From: a virus
Length of the DNA stretch: 56,400 bases
Reading direction: 5' to 3' (one strand)
IMG/VR virus record: IMGVR_UViG_3300020121_000067
Coordinates: 1 to 56,400 of that record
The notes under the pieces were generated by a model. It was not told where the DNA came from. It saw only the letters and a program-made list of their open reading frames with translations, and searched no databases. Both the position numbers and the translations under genes were made by a program. Positions 15,173-22,918 of the stretch are shown piece by piece; within the stretch, counting starts at the first letter, position 1, and each line of letters starts with the position of its first letter.

Positions 15173-15924
15173 CAGTGCCTCACTCCGAACCTGCGAATCT
15201 TTCCACTCCCACGACACACTGGACATGCGGCCTGCGAAGCTCCGCCATCGGGCAGCGCGACCTGCATGGTTCCACTGCCGCCACACCTGCCGCAGGGATC
15301 GCTCGCCGGGGATTCCTCCAGCCTGCGACGTTCGTTCATCGCCTTGCGTCTCGCTGCGGGAGTTTCAGCGAGGTTTATATCGGCCTCGGCGGTTTCGAGT
15401 CCCGCTGCTACCGCGTCGCGGTCTCCTTCCGCTGCTTCTCGGATGGCTTCGGCTTGAGGGTCTTCAGCATAATCTGTGTCGTCCTGCGTATGGCCATCAG
15501 GTTGTTCAGTTGCTTCCGACACGCTTCTATATTCTTGTCTATTTGTCGAAGGCACTTTTCTAGCGTCATGTGATCCTCCAGCGGCGGCGTTAACCGCAAA
15601 CATCTTCGTGTCCGTTGGCGTCACCAGCATCAGCGATTCCACGTCGGCGGGGAGTGACTGCACCACGGCGCTGACCACCGAGCTGAACGCGAGGTCGTGG
15701 ATGCGCAGCACGGCGATGGCTCCATGACGGAAGAGAGATAACACCGGTGGAGTAGAGTCGAGGGAGCGCGGGCCAGTGGTTATGGGCTTAGCGGCGGATG
15801 CCACTGGCTGAGAGGTTGCGCTCCTGCTACGCGGGATGAAGTGTCCCCGCGAGTCACGTTGTCGTGGGGGGATCTGGCTCGGCGGTGCTGAGTTTGTCTG
15901 CATGGTTTTCTTCCGGGTTGGCAT
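15172..15924 (-). CDS. Protein with C-terminal DnaJ-type zinc motif
   Basis: Encodes 250 residues from ATG at 15924 (MPTRKKTMQTNSAPPSQIPP). It has a Ser/Pro-rich disordered start, a short folded core (VLSLFRHGAIAVLRIHDLAF), an acidic disordered middle and a C-terminal pair CGRCGGSG and CPVCRGSG, like one DnaJ zinc repeat. The disordered middle is overprinted by a separate short gene (15408-15569). Its N-terminus overlaps the upstream gene by 71 bases. Function unknown. Confidence 0.7.
   Translation of the reverse strand: MPTRKKTMQTNSAPPSQIPPRQRDSRGHFIPRSRSATSQPVASAAKPITTGPRSLDSTPPVLSLFRHGAIAVLRIHDLAFSSVVSAVVQSLPADVESLMLVTPTDTKMFAVNAAAGGSHDARKVPSTNRQEYRSVSEATEQPDGHTQDDTDYAEDPQAEAIREAAEGDRDAVAAGLETAEADINLAETPAARRKAMNERRRLEESPASDPCGRCGGSGTMQVALPDGGASQAACPVCRGSGKIRRFGVRH
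15408..15569 (-). CDS. Overprinted 53-aa helical protein
   Basis: ATG at 15569 has a strong GGAGGATCAC ribosome site and opens 53 codons inside the 250-aa gene, in another frame. The product is a regular amphipathic basic helix (MTLEKCLRQIDKNIEACRKQ onward, ending EKQRKETATR), far more protein-like than a random shadow. The host frame at this point encodes a low-complexity acidic linker, which tolerates overprinting. Likely a true nested gene, function unknown. Confidence 0.55.
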   Translation of the reverse strand: MTLEKCLRQIDKNIEACRKQLNNLMAIRRTTQIMLKTLKPKPSEKQRKETATR

Positions 15925-16291
15925 TGGGATACTTTACTCCTTCGTGGAGGGAGACGGCCTTAACATCACGTTCCAGATCGCGTAGCTCGCGGTCGAGGCC
16001 CGCGCCTTCAACGATTTTGAATTCCTCCGTGAACTCTGGCACCACATTCCCCGCTGTCATGAAATCCTTCACCGTCCGCCAGTCCTGCCCCGCTGGAGCG
16101 TCGGTCATCAGGCCAGTCTCTATGCGACCAGCTACGGTGCCGTCCTTGTGGTAGCGCACGATAGAATCCTTGCGCAGTGTACGCTGAATGCGCTGGCGAT
16201 TGGCCTCACGGAACTCCTCGCGTAGCTCCTCGAAGCTGCGCTGTCCATCCGCAGGGAGGACAATACTATCGCGCTGGATGGAGTCGCTCAT
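15854..16291 (-). CDS. Accessory virion-region protein, unknown
   Basis: Encodes 145 residues from ATG at 16291, which overlaps the TGA of the 38-aa gene (ATGA); a GTG two codons earlier is possible. It is charged and helical at the front (RSFEELREEFREANRQRIQRT) with beta segments later. It ends in a Pro/Thr-rich tail that overlaps the next gene. No family recognised. Confidence 0.7.
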   Translation of the reverse strand: MSDSIQRDSIVLPADGQRSFEELREEFREANRQRIQRTLRKDSIVRYHKDGTVAGRIETGLMTDAPAGQDWRTVKDFMTAGNVVPEFTEEFKIVEGAGLDRELRDLERDVKAVSLHEGVKYPNANPEENHADKLSTAEPDPPTTT

Positions 16292-16404
16292 TTCCACGCC
16301 AACACTCTAACTACTACTGATAAAGCGCCACCATCAGCGTCATATCCAGCCACTACGCGCAGGACAGTTTGGCCGTCCAGTCTTTCCAGTTTGAATAATC
16401 TCAC
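16288..16404 (-). CDS. Small protein, 38 aa
   Basis: GTG at 16404 overlaps the TGA of the 116-aa gene (GTGTGA context) and opens 38 codons to TGA. The product is a compact beta protein (VRLFKLERLDGQTVLRVVAG). Coupled starts on both sides support it. Function unknown. Confidence 0.5.
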   Translation of the reverse strand: MRLFKLERLDGQTVLRVVAGYDADGGALSVVVRVLAWK

Positions 16405-16751
16405 ACGGACACCTCTTCAGTAGCATTATGATCGGACATCTCGGGGATAGCGGCTCCCGCGTCAGTGGCGACTGGTTCCACCACCGCAGGCTCATCCACC
16501 TGCGCCGTCACCACCGGAGCAATCGTGACCGTGATCTCATCACCGATCTCCAAGGTTCCGCGCTGGAGTGATTCCATGCCCACAACGAAGATCGACGCTG
16601 GCGCTCCCGTTGGGTATATCGTCACCGCCAGCTTCACGTCCACGTCTTCGTCGTGGTCTACCGGATTGCCCAGAACGTCCACCGGGCCGTTGCGGTGAGA
16701 GCGCCCGGTGATCCAGCCGCGCATGGTGATCGAGCCGTCGGGGTTCAACAT
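16401..16751 (-). CDS. Small beta-rich protein, unknown
   Basis: Encodes 116 residues from ATG at 16751 (MLNPDGSITMRGWITGRSHR). The first 80 residues look like a beta domain; the end is Ala/Val/Glu-rich and disordered. It follows the 185-aa structural-looking gene with two bases between. No family recognised. Confidence 0.7.
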   Translation of the reverse strand: MLNPDGSITMRGWITGRSHRNGPVDVLGNPVDHDEDVDVKLAVTIYPTGAPASIFVVGMESLQRGTLEIGDEITVTIAPVVTAQVDEPAVVEPVATDAGAAIPEMSDHNATEEVSV

Positions 16752-16752
16752 C

Positions 16753-17310
16753 TCAGTAGCCTCCGAAGATCATGATTGAGCTGCCGGCGAGGAAACTGTT
16801 GGCCCCGAGGATCAGCGCGGTCACCGAGGTGATCTGCGCGGTGGTGTTGACCCACTCGCCCGCTTGCTGGATGACGATGCCAGGGGTCGCTACCGCGCCT
16901 GAGCCGATTACGACACGACCGCTGACGACCTTGCCCTGTCCGAGGAAGTTGATGATGTTCAGCGAGGCCACGATCTGCTTTGTGGTGGCAATGCCAAGGC
17001 GGATCTGCGCAGTCGTGGCGGTCTCGGCGTTGGTGTTGAGCGTGGCCCCCTGCGCGATGGATACGTTGCGGTCCCAGTAGTTGTTGCCGCCGTCGCCGTT
17101 GAACCTGAGGGTGGGAATGTCGCTGCCGCTGAGGCCGGGGCAGTTGAGACGGATTTCCAGCGTGGGATAGGCCGGTATCGGAAGCACGGGAAAGGATGCA
17201 GCGTTGGCAGTGAGCGTGGCGCCGGTGATGTAGAACGGAGGTACTACGCTGTCGAAGCCATAGGACTGGCCGAGGGCTGCGGTGAATTGGCCGGGGTTGA
17301 TTGTCGCCAT
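16753..17310 (-). CDS. Beta-rich virion protein (fibre or decoration type)
   Basis: Encodes 185 residues from ATG at 17310 (MATINPGQFTAALGQSYGFD). It contains the IPTLRFNGDGGNNYWDR motif, a pattern that recurs in phage fibre or decoration domains, followed by Thr/Ala/Val-rich beta strands. It lies far upstream of terminase in the minus arm. A virion surface role is likely; the specific role is unknown. Confidence 0.7.
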   Translation of the reverse strand: MATINPGQFTAALGQSYGFDSVVPPFYITGATLTANAASFPVLPIPAYPTLEIRLNCPGLSGSDIPTLRFNGDGGNNYWDRNVSIAQGATLNTNAETATTAQIRLGIATTKQIVASLNIINFLGQGKVVSGRVVIGSGAVATPGIVIQQAGEWVNTTAQITSVTALILGANSFLAGSSIMIFGGY

Positions 17311-17328
17311 GACGGAGGCTCCTCTGGG

Positions 17329-18009
17329 TTACTTCGTGGATTGCTGCATCGCGATGAGCGTACTACTGTTCTCGCCAGAGTGCAACAAATATTGCTCGGC
17401 TATGTAGCGGGAGTAGGCGGGAGGGATTGCCTCCCGCGTCTCATGTCGTGTCATCCACGTCAGCCCCATCTCCCTGCCCCATAGCTTCTCTGGGTCTTGC
17501 CTGCCAAACTCCGCGTAGATGCGCTGACGACTTTCCTCCCGATGAGGATTCAACACTGGCTTATCCACTTTACAACGCGGGCGCGACGCGGGCAGGAATG
17601 GAGACTCGAACAGCCTATGCCGATGTACTCGCATCCCGAACATGGTTCCACACAATACCAAGGGATTACGCAGTGGCGCGCCCACTACATTCTCAATGAC
17701 CCACGGAACTCCCAGCTTTAACAATAGCTCCCGAAGAGGTTCTATCAACATCGGTTGCGGGGCGGCTAAATGCCGCATAGCAGCCGAATACGACTGGCAT
17801 GGCGGACTGGCCCATATGAAATCGAACTTCCTTCCTATACGCCTCGCTACGGCAATCGCATCGCCCTGAATAAAATCATGTCCACAGTAGTTCTTCTGCC
17901 ACTTGATATCCACTCCCGTAACGTGAGCCTCAGGCCACGCCTGAATCATTCCCATCGTGGCCCCGCCCGCGCAACAATACAAATCCAGCACCCGCCGTGG
18001 AGGATTCAT
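17329..18009 (-). CDS. C5 cytosine DNA methyltransferase, short form
   Basis: Encodes 226 residues from ATG at 18009, overlapping the stop of the zinc-ribbon gene. The motifs come in order: motif I DLYCCAGGA (9-17, SAM binding), motif IV SPPCQS with catalytic Cys71, motif VI ENV (106-108), motif VIII HRHRLFE, and a motif X-like IPPAYSRYIAEQ near the end. The target-recognition region is short compared with about 330-400 residues in bacterial enzymes. It probably methylates phage DNA to block host restriction; no partner endonuclease was seen. Specificity cannot be read. Confidence 0.9.
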   Translation of the reverse strand: MNPPRRVLDLYCCAGGATMGMIQAWPEAHVTGVDIKWQKNYCGHDFIQGDAIAVARRIGRKFDFIWASPPCQSYSAAMRHLAAPQPMLIEPLRELLLKLGVPWVIENVVGAPLRNPLVLCGTMFGMRVHRHRLFESPFLPASRPRCKVDKPVLNPHREESRQRIYAEFGRQDPEKLWGREMGLTWMTRHETREAIPPAYSRYIAEQYLLHSGENSSTLIAMQQSTK

Positions 18010-18236
18010 GCCGCTTCCCCACCGTTCCCGACCATCACCTTCGGCTCTGTGTGATCCCTATGTTTGTTCTTGTCTCCGTCGGTGGGAGAGCTTCCGATCC
18101 TGGTGACCCGCACGACGAACACGCCTCCACACTCGCCACAGTGGAAGCGTCTCGTCCACGCGGCGGTGCCTTCTCCAGTCCACGCGGGGTCGGTGGGTCG
18201 CATCCAGATGGAGTTGCAGGCGGGGCAGCAGGTCAT
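18006..18236 (-). CDS. Zinc-ribbon protein, 76 aa
   Basis: ATG at 18236 overlaps the TGA of the repressor gene. The product has CCPAC near the N-terminus and CGEC near residue 35, a two-knuckle zinc ribbon, then a basic and disordered tail. It is coupled to the repressor-like gene above and the methyltransferase below. Possibly a transcription or DNA-binding accessory factor. Confidence 0.7.
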   Translation of the reverse strand: MTCCPACNSIWMRPTDPAWTGEGTAAWTRRFHCGECGGVFVVRVTRIGSSPTDGDKNKHRDHTEPKVMVGNGGEAA

Positions 18237-18499
18237 CGCTGGTTCACCATCTTGTTGGGATGTGCTACCGGAGGTTCCACCATTCTCACTCCCTCAATCC
18301 TCAGTCCCAGCCACTCCCACAGCCTGCCGAACGTCTCGATGTCCGGCTCCTTCTTCGCGGCGGTGATGCGCGACATGGTGCTCGGGGAGATGCCCGCGCG
18401 CTGCGACGCCACACGAAGGGACTGGCAGGTGGAGACCTTGGACTCCACGAGGTCGTGGAAGGAGACCCATGAGTTGTTGAGCTTGACTTCTACGGCCAT
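18233..18499 (-). CDS. XRE-type helix-turn-helix regulator
   Basis: Encodes 88 residues from ATG at 18499 with AGAGGACTCCACG before it; the longer frame upstream is a shadow of the small gene 18517-18669. The HTH spans about 29-63 (LRVASQRAGISPSTMSRI then PDIETFGRLWEWLG), the classic repressor DNA-binding fold. No dimerisation or cleavage domain is present. It lies next to the divergent control region with two perfect palindromes (18684-18699 and 18892-18910), so it probably acts there. Confidence 0.8.
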   Translation of the reverse strand: MAVEVKLNNSWVSFHDLVESKVSTCQSLRVASQRAGISPSTMSRITAAKKEPDIETFGRLWEWLGLRIEGVRMVEPPVAHPNKMVNQR

Positions 18500-18516
18500 C
18501 GTGGAGTCCTCTGGTA

Positions 18517-18669
18517 TCAATCCTGTTTTAGTGCTGCTCTCAACGCACACATCGCATTGGCCGCGTTGCATGCGGCTTGGGAGAAGTGCAAAGCATCTCC
18601 GGAATTGGTCGCTTTCGCGGCCTTGGTTATCAAGGACTCTACATCTAACTCTTGCTGTGAAGTGTTCAT
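18517..18669 (-). CDS. Small helical protein, 50 aa, first gene of the minus arm
   Basis: ATG at 18669 has GGAGGTAGAACCC before it and opens 50 codons to TGA. The product is an Ala-rich helix pair (MNTSQQELDVESLITKAAKA then FSQAACNAANAMCALRAALK). It lies just downstream of palindrome 18684-18699, which would overlap its leader. Function unknown; it may be a regulator partner. Confidence 0.6.
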   Translation of the reverse strand: MNTSQQELDVESLITKAAKATNSGDALHFSQAACNAANAMCALRAALKQD

Positions 18670-18683
18670 TGGGTTCTACCTCC

Positions 18684-18699
18684 AACGATATTTATCGTT
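18684..18699. promoter_or_regulatory. Perfect inverted repeat upstream of the minus arm, likely operator
   Basis: AACGATA (18684-18690), two bases, TATCGTT (18693-18699): a perfect 7-bp inverted repeat 15 bases before the first minus-arm ATG. The stretch just upstream on the minus strand is AT-rich and includes TATAAT and a TTGCAT-N17-TACCCT pair. It would suit a repressor dimer controlling that transcript. Confidence 0.55.
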
Positions 18700-18891
18700 A
18701 TGGTGCAGGGTAGCACAGTAATATTATAAATGCAACACTAAAAATTGTGTTTGATATTTGGATGACCTTGCGCCCTCCGCGCACCCCGTAGCCCTCGTGT
18801 GCGACCCCCGGGCTCGATGTTCCGGGCAAGGGTGGTCATCGCACGCTGCTGCTTCGGCTTACGACCGTGGCCATCACCATGCTTGCGGGGA

Positions 18892-18910
18892 TCATAGTTA
18901 ATAACTATGA
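18892..18910. promoter_or_regulatory. Perfect 19-bp palindrome in the divergent control region
   Basis: TCATAGTTA (18892-18900), one central base, TAACTATGA (18902-18910). It lies in the otherwise poorly coding stretch between 18700 and 19007. A perfect 9-bp arm palindrome is expected very rarely by chance and suits a dimeric regulator site. Which protein binds is unknown. Confidence 0.5.
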
Positions 18911-18977
18911 CTGTGGTCGTGGTTATAGGCGTGAGCGTGGTCGTGGAAGGATGTGTGAGCAAGCACACGAGTAAGTA

Positions 18978-19000
18978 ACCTGAGTCGCGGTCGCTCAGGT
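18978..19000 (-). terminator. Weak hairpin after the minus-strand gene 19008-19274
   Basis: ACCTGAG (18978-18984) pairs with CTCAGGT (18994-19000) around a GC-rich loop. On the minus strand it lies just after the TAG of 19008-19274 and is followed by TTACTTACTCG. It is T-rich but without a clean U-run, so termination may be partial. Confidence 0.35.
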
Positions 19001-19007
19001 CTGATGA

Positions 19008-19274
19008 CTACTCCGTCGGCAATGTGCGTGGCGGTATCACTGGTCCTGTCCCGTCCCTGGCCTGTCGCTCAGCTCGTGTGAGCGGTCGTGGTGGCGGGGG
19101 TACTCGTCCCTTGCGTATACGCGCAGCCCGTGCCTTGCGCGCGAGCATCCATCGACCCCAAGCGCGAGAGCGACGATCAGCCGGCATATCCGATATAACC
19201 CATCCCATCGTTAGAAAAGATACCACGGGCCAAGGATCACACTTGTGCTGATTCATAAGAAAATTATTATCCAT
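19008..19274 (-). CDS. Possible basic protein, up to 88 aa
   Basis: The frame runs from ATG at 19274, or from internal ATGs (MGWVISDMPADRR), to TAG at 19008. The product is Arg/Pro-rich (GRWMLARKARAARIRKGRVP). No clear ribosome site was found and the start abuts the plus-strand early promoter, so it is uncertain. If real, it is a lone minus-strand gene with a weak hairpin behind it. Confidence 0.35.
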   Translation of the reverse strand: MDNNFLMNQHKCDPWPVVSFLTMGWVISDMPADRRSRAWGRWMLARKARAARIRKGRVPPPPRPLTRAERQARDGTGPVIPPRTLPTE

Positions 19275-19291
19275 CTAAGGTGATTTTGCTA

Positions 19292-19320
19292 TTGACATGG
19301 GATACTCCCAGAAGCATAAT
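19292..19320 (+). promoter_or_regulatory. Early plus-strand promoter with operator in the spacer
   Basis: TTGACA at 19292-19297, a 17-base spacer and CATAAT at 19315-19320: a near-consensus sigma-70 promoter pointing into the early arm, 23 bases before the first ATG. The spacer holds a palindrome GGGATACTCCC (19299-19309), whose reverse complement occurs at the same place in the 26925-26953 promoter. Strong evidence for a regulated early promoter. Confidence 0.85.
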
Positions 19321-19342
19321 AGCGCTTGTGAGTGAGGATTCT

Positions 19343-19657
19343 ATGACCATCGCAGAGACTAAGGCGCAAGCGGAACAGTGGCGGGATACAGCCACGGATT
19401 CACTGTATTGCAAGGCTAGAGTGTTTGCCACTCGTGACTACCGTACACACCAGATCACGGTGCAAGGTCACATGGGCATTGCACCAGATTCGAATACGAT
19501 CATTCTGTATCCAATATCCATTTATCGCTTCGGGTACTGGAACAAGGCGAACATTCGTAAGCAGATGGCAGAGGTCAAGCGGGAGCTGAAAGCCGCGATC
19601 GCGCAAGACGGATACAGACTCACGGAACCATTGGAAGTGCAGGAAATACGATTCTAA
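19343..19657 (+). CDS. First early protein, 104 aa, unknown
   Basis: Best start is ATG at 19343 behind GAGGATTCT, 23 bases after the -10 box. The product has a helical start (MTIAETKAQAEQWRDTATDS), beta strands in the middle and a C-terminal charged helix (IRKQMAEVKRELKAAIAQDG). As the first product of the strongest promoter it may be a host take-over or regulatory protein. No family recognised. Confidence 0.75.
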   Translation: MTIAETKAQAEQWRDTATDSLYCKARVFATRDYRTHQITVQGHMGIAPDSNTIILYPISIYRFGYWNKANIRKQMAEVKRELKAAIAQDGYRLTEPLEVQEIRF

Positions 19658-19697
19658 GGAACCAGTCGGACAGACTTTAAACGGAGGATTTTTCACC

Positions 19698-19919
19698 ATG
19701 CCACGTATGCACAAAACAGCCCAGATAGAGCAGCAGTTGCCGATATTACTGGAATACGTCCGTATCATGCCACAGCGGGATCGCGATTATATCCCGCAAC
19801 TGATTGCCAGCGCTGAGACCATCTTGTATGCCATTCAAGAGGGTATGATTTCGCGGGACGGTGACACGTTTGAATTGACGGAGGAAGGTCTGAAGGTGTG
19901 GGGCGAGGTGACAGCATGA
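19698..19919 (+). CDS. Small early protein, 73 aa
   Basis: ATG at 19698 behind GGAGGATTTTTCACC. It is helical (HKTAQIEQQLPILLEYVRIM) with a C-terminal segment that looks like part of a winged helix (MISRDGDTFELTEEGLKVW). Its stop overlaps the next start (ATGA). Function unknown. Confidence 0.7.
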   Translation: MPRMHKTAQIEQQLPILLEYVRIMPQRDRDYIPQLIASAETILYAIQEGMISRDGDTFELTEEGLKVWGEVTA

Positions 19920-20521
19920 GAGTGCTTGTTGCCTGTGAGTTCTCAGGCATTGTGCGCCGTGCATTCCGCGACCGTGGTCATGATGCCATAAGCTGCGATC
20001 TCCTTCCGGCTGAAGACGGATCACAGTATCACTTTCAGAAGGATATTTTGGAGGTGTTAAGGGAATCAGATTCCGAAGCATGGGATCTGATGATCGCGCA
20101 TCCTCCCTGCACTTATCTGGCGAATAGCGGAGTACGCTGGCTTTATACAAATGGCGTGGGTAGCAGACGCAATGAAGAGAGATGGACGCTTATGCGGGAA
20201 GCCGCACAGTTCTTTCTCGCCCTGTGGAACAGCGGAATACCTAGGATAGCCATTGAAAATCCCGTCATGCATGGACATGCCCGCCAGATCATAAAAAGGG
20301 CAGCGGACCAGAGAATCCATCCCTATCAATTCGGGCATGGAGAAACCAAGGAAACTCTTCTATGGTTGAGAAATTTACCTGTATTGAAATATACGAATGT
20401 GGTCAGCGGCAGAGTTCCCAGAGTCCATCATGAGCCGCCATCGGCTGACAGGTGGAAGAACCGCAGTCGTACCTATCAGGGAATCGCGGATGCAATGGCG
20501 GATCAGTGGGGAAAGGCTTAG
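19916..20521 (+). CDS. C5-methyltransferase-like protein (second copy type)
   Basis: Encodes 201 residues from ATG at 19916, overlapping the TGA of the previous gene. It starts MRVLVACEFSG, a motif I-like SAM site, then HPPCTYLANSG with Cys65 in the catalytic PC position and ENP (114-116) in place of ENV. Motifs VIII to X and a target-recognition domain are missing. This is a common phage form of the cytosine-methyltransferase fold; whether it methylates DNA is not certain. It is only distantly like the enzyme at 17329-18009. Confidence 0.8.
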   Translation: MRVLVACEFSGIVRRAFRDRGHDAISCDLLPAEDGSQYHFQKDILEVLRESDSEAWDLMIAHPPCTYLANSGVRWLYTNGVGSRRNEERWTLMREAAQFFLALWNSGIPRIAIENPVMHGHARQIIKRAADQRIHPYQFGHGETKETLLWLRNLPVLKYTNVVSGRVPRVHHEPPSADRWKNRSRTYQGIADAMADQWGKA

Positions 20522-20582
20522 CCATCGCTAGGGCGCAGCTGGCCAGCGCGGGGGCTGCGTCTTGTGGGAGGACTGATCCATC

Positions 20583-20744
20583 ATGCAGCACATTGATTTA
20601 TCGCACATCTACCACAGACCCGGAGAGCTGTTCTGGAAAGAGAACGATCCGTTCCAGGGTGCGGTACCGTGCTTTCAGCCGAATCCATTCGGATTCAATA
20701 GGCCCGTGGCGCGGCCGATGATCTGGCGCGACTCGGAAGATTAG
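20583..20744 (+). CDS. Small early protein, 53 aa
   Basis: ATG at 20583, with GGGAGG 11 bases upstream, opens 53 codons to TAG. The product starts MQHIDLSHIYHRPGELFWKE and is aromatic and Pro-rich. No family seen; spacing and codon use fit the early arm. Confidence 0.55.
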   Translation: MQHIDLSHIYHRPGELFWKENDPFQGAVPCFQPNPFGFNRPVARPMIWRDSED

Positions 20745-20806
20745 AACGGCGCAATTTCGCGCAACATGACCGGGGGACACCCATTTAAAACGGAGGATTT
20801 GACGAT

Positions 20807-21307
20807 ATGAACACAATCGATTACAGCAAACAAGCTCAGGACATTCTCACCAAACACAATATAACCTTCAGCGCGGTACTTGTGGGCGATGACTGCCCCG
20901 CGTTCTGTGAAGACGCGGAAGCCGGACGCGATATGGACAAGGTGAATGTGTTTCCCAGGCGGACGCATATCCACGGGAAGCATTACCGCTGCACATTCAC
21001 GGCGAAGGATCGTGCGCCGTTGTACATGGATTTCTGGAACAGCTACGCAGATGAGGCACACAACGCCAAGGATATATTCGCGCGGCCAAAGAATGACCGT
21101 AAAAAGCGAGTGCCAACGCCTTACGACGTGCTCGCCTGTATCACAAAGAGCGATCCCGGCAGCTTTGAGAATTTCTGCGGTGACTTCGGCTATGACTCGG
21201 ATTCACGCAAGGCAGAGAGTGTATATCGCGCAGTGGTGGCAGAGTGGCAGAGAGTGGCCAAGTTCTTCACAGCGGAAGAACTCGCGGAATTGCAGGAGGT
21301 GGCATGA
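20807..21307 (+). CDS. Conserved-looking phage protein, 166 aa, unknown
   Basis: ATG at 20807 behind GGAGGATTTGACGAT. The sequence includes HGKHYRCTFTAKDRAPLYMDFWNSYAD and PTPYDVLACITKSDPGSFEN, a pattern seen in widespread hypothetical phage and bacterial proteins. Its stop overlaps the next start. Function unknown. Confidence 0.8.
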   Translation: MNTIDYSKQAQDILTKHNITFSAVLVGDDCPAFCEDAEAGRDMDKVNVFPRRTHIHGKHYRCTFTAKDRAPLYMDFWNSYADEAHNAKDIFARPKNDRKKRVPTPYDVLACITKSDPGSFENFCGDFGYDSDSRKAESVYRAVVAEWQRVAKFFTAEELAELQEVA

Positions 21308-21696
21308 TGGCGACCACTAAAGACAAGCTCATCTTCACTCATGCCATGGCCAGGCACACATCCGCGACCGTGCGGCAGTGCGAGGCGTTGATGCGGTTTG
21401 CGCACACATTCAAGCAGGTTACCGAGTGGGCCGCGATTGAACCAGCGAAAGGCGCCGCGTATGACCGCAAGCGGTTGCGGATTGCCAACAAGATTGGACG
21501 GGTATGCGAGGAGATTACGGGATTCACAGGCAAGTCAGGGGACACATGCTCTTGTGGATTGCCTGTGAAGGCGCATGCCAGGGCGAATCACTCGCCATGG
21601 CCGATTGCGGCAATGGGGGCATGTGTTCCCATATTCGCTGATGCGACAGTAACCGTCCGCGTTCCCGGCGGCGAGGGAATCGTGGTGCCGGCATGA
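21304..21696 (+). CDS. Early protein with Cys pair, 130 aa
   Basis: ATG ATG at 21304-21309, overlapping the previous TGA and preceded by GGAGGTGG. Helical front (FTHAMARHTSATVRQCEALM) and a CSCGLPVKAHARANHSPW segment that may bind zinc. Overlaps the next gene by four bases. Unknown. Confidence 0.7.
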   Translation: MMATTKDKLIFTHAMARHTSATVRQCEALMRFAHTFKQVTEWAAIEPAKGAAYDRKRLRIANKIGRVCEEITGFTGKSGDTCSCGLPVKAHARANHSPWPIAAMGACVPIFADATVTVRVPGGEGIVVPA

Positions 21697-22751
21697 CCAA
21701 CACACAGACTATTCCCAGCATTCCGGTGATTCCCATGAATCCAGAGATTGATCTAATCGCGAGAGTGGAAGCGGCGAGGAGAGCCAAGGGCACTAGTCCG
21801 TTCGTGGGGATTGCCACTCCCAAGGGTACGCTCATGCTCCGGCGGGACGTGCTCAAAAAGTCATTGCAGGGCTTGCGCGTGATTGATGCCGAATTAATAG
21901 AAGCAAAGGAGGGCATGATCACCGGAACCTTGGACTTCTATGCAGGCCGAACTTCGTACCGTTCGCATCTCGCCTTGCGGGTCCACGCAGTAGGTGAGAG
22001 GGCTAAGGCAGTGCGTCTGTACATTCACCAGCCTTGGAAGATCGGCGCAGGAGTGTTTCATAAGGACTTGGAATCCTGGCAACGCGCAAACATGCGGAAG
22101 TGGGGAGTTTGTGATTGTTATGACTTTGCACGACATAAGACATGCTCACATATCGAAACCGCCACACGCCCAAAGCTGAATAAGTATGAGAAGGCCATCG
22201 CCAAACTTGAGAAAGAGATGCCAAGGGAACGGAGGCCGCAGAATCCCGCTGTGAGTGAGTATCAGCCGCAGCTCGCAAGCGCCGATGAGCGCCGGAGCTG
22301 GCACACGTGGAAGCTACAGAAGGGCACGCGGCGGGCAGTCATGGCCATAGCAAGGCGCGGAGCGAGGGATCTTAGTTCCACGCAGATATATGCGGAAGTG
22401 GCGAAGCTCACAGCGCCATACTTCGGGATGGTAAATCATCATGAGGTATTCAACGGCAGCAGTCCAAGGCCGGAGCCAGTGTATCAGCTGGAAACGCATT
22501 CCATCACTGTAAGGAAATGGGGAGAGATTACAGCAAGGCAGCGCGAGCACGCGGGATTGCAGAACCTATTCTATTACATGAATAAGCTCTGGGAATTCTG
22601 CGGACTGGAGGAAAAGCCTCGGGGAAAGAAATATTACGAGCATGCCCCGACCTGGGGAGCGGATCACTATAAATCTTGGCTCCATGACCTGCACACTCGG
22701 AAGCAGCTGGAATCACAGATAGCGGCGATACGCGCGGAGGCTCAGCCATGA
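21693..22751 (+). CDS. SWIM-like zinc-finger protein, 352 aa
   Basis: ATG at 21693 overlaps the previous TGA. Around residues 145-160 the motif VCDCYDFARHKTCSHIETA fits CxC-xn-CxH of SWIM zinc fingers, found in DNA- or protein-binding proteins including phage and recombination factors. The N-terminal third is mixed alpha/beta; the C-terminal half is helical and aromatic (RQREHAGLQNLFYYMNKLWE). It could be a DNA-binding early factor. No enzyme motif seen. Confidence 0.75.
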   Translation: MTNTQTIPSIPVIPMNPEIDLIARVEAARRAKGTSPFVGIATPKGTLMLRRDVLKKSLQGLRVIDAELIEAKEGMITGTLDFYAGRTSYRSHLALRVHAVGERAKAVRLYIHQPWKIGAGVFHKDLESWQRANMRKWGVCDCYDFARHKTCSHIETATRPKLNKYEKAIAKLEKEMPRERRPQNPAVSEYQPQLASADERRSWHTWKLQKGTRRAVMAIARRGARDLSSTQIYAEVAKLTAPYFGMVNHHEVFNGSSPRPEPVYQLETHSITVRKWGEITARQREHAGLQNLFYYMNKLWEFCGLEEKPRGKKYYEHAPTWGADHYKSWLHDLHTRKQLESQIAAIRAEAQP

Positions 22752-22918
22752 GCAATCCCGCATTCGACCGCTGGTGGGAGGAGTGGCAGGCGCGCAATGA
22801 GGCACTGTACATCGAGGCAGGGCGCGAGCGCTGGGCGCAGGCGCATCTGGATTTTCACTTTAGCAGTACCAATATTCCAACTACGAAGGAGAATGACAAT
22901 GAACAGGATCACGATTGA
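22748..22918 (+). CDS. Small acidic protein, 56 aa
   Basis: ATG at 22748 overlaps the previous stop (ATGA). The product starts MSNPAFDRWWEEWQARNEAL and ends acidic (KENDNEQDHD). Its last 20 bases overlap the next start. Unknown. Confidence 0.6.
   Translation: MSNPAFDRWWEEWQARNEALYIEAGRERWAQAHLDFHFSSTNIPTTKENDNEQDHD

Larger units (their letters stand above)
18700..19007. other. Control region without a confident gene
   Basis: About 300 bases. They include an AT-rich promoter-like stretch at 18715-18770, the 19-bp palindrome at 18892-18910, GTGGTCGTGG-type short repeats at 18912-18957 and an inverted repeat ACCTGAG/CTCAGGT (18978-18984, 18994-19000). A 76-codon minus-strand frame (18738-18968) exists, but it has no ribosome site and an odd Thr/Arg-rich composition, so I do not call it a gene. 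Confidence 0.5.

Noticed and set aside
18738-18968. 76-codon minus-strand frame in the control region
   Set aside because: No ribosome site, Thr- and Arg-rich tract, and it runs through the 19-bp palindrome.
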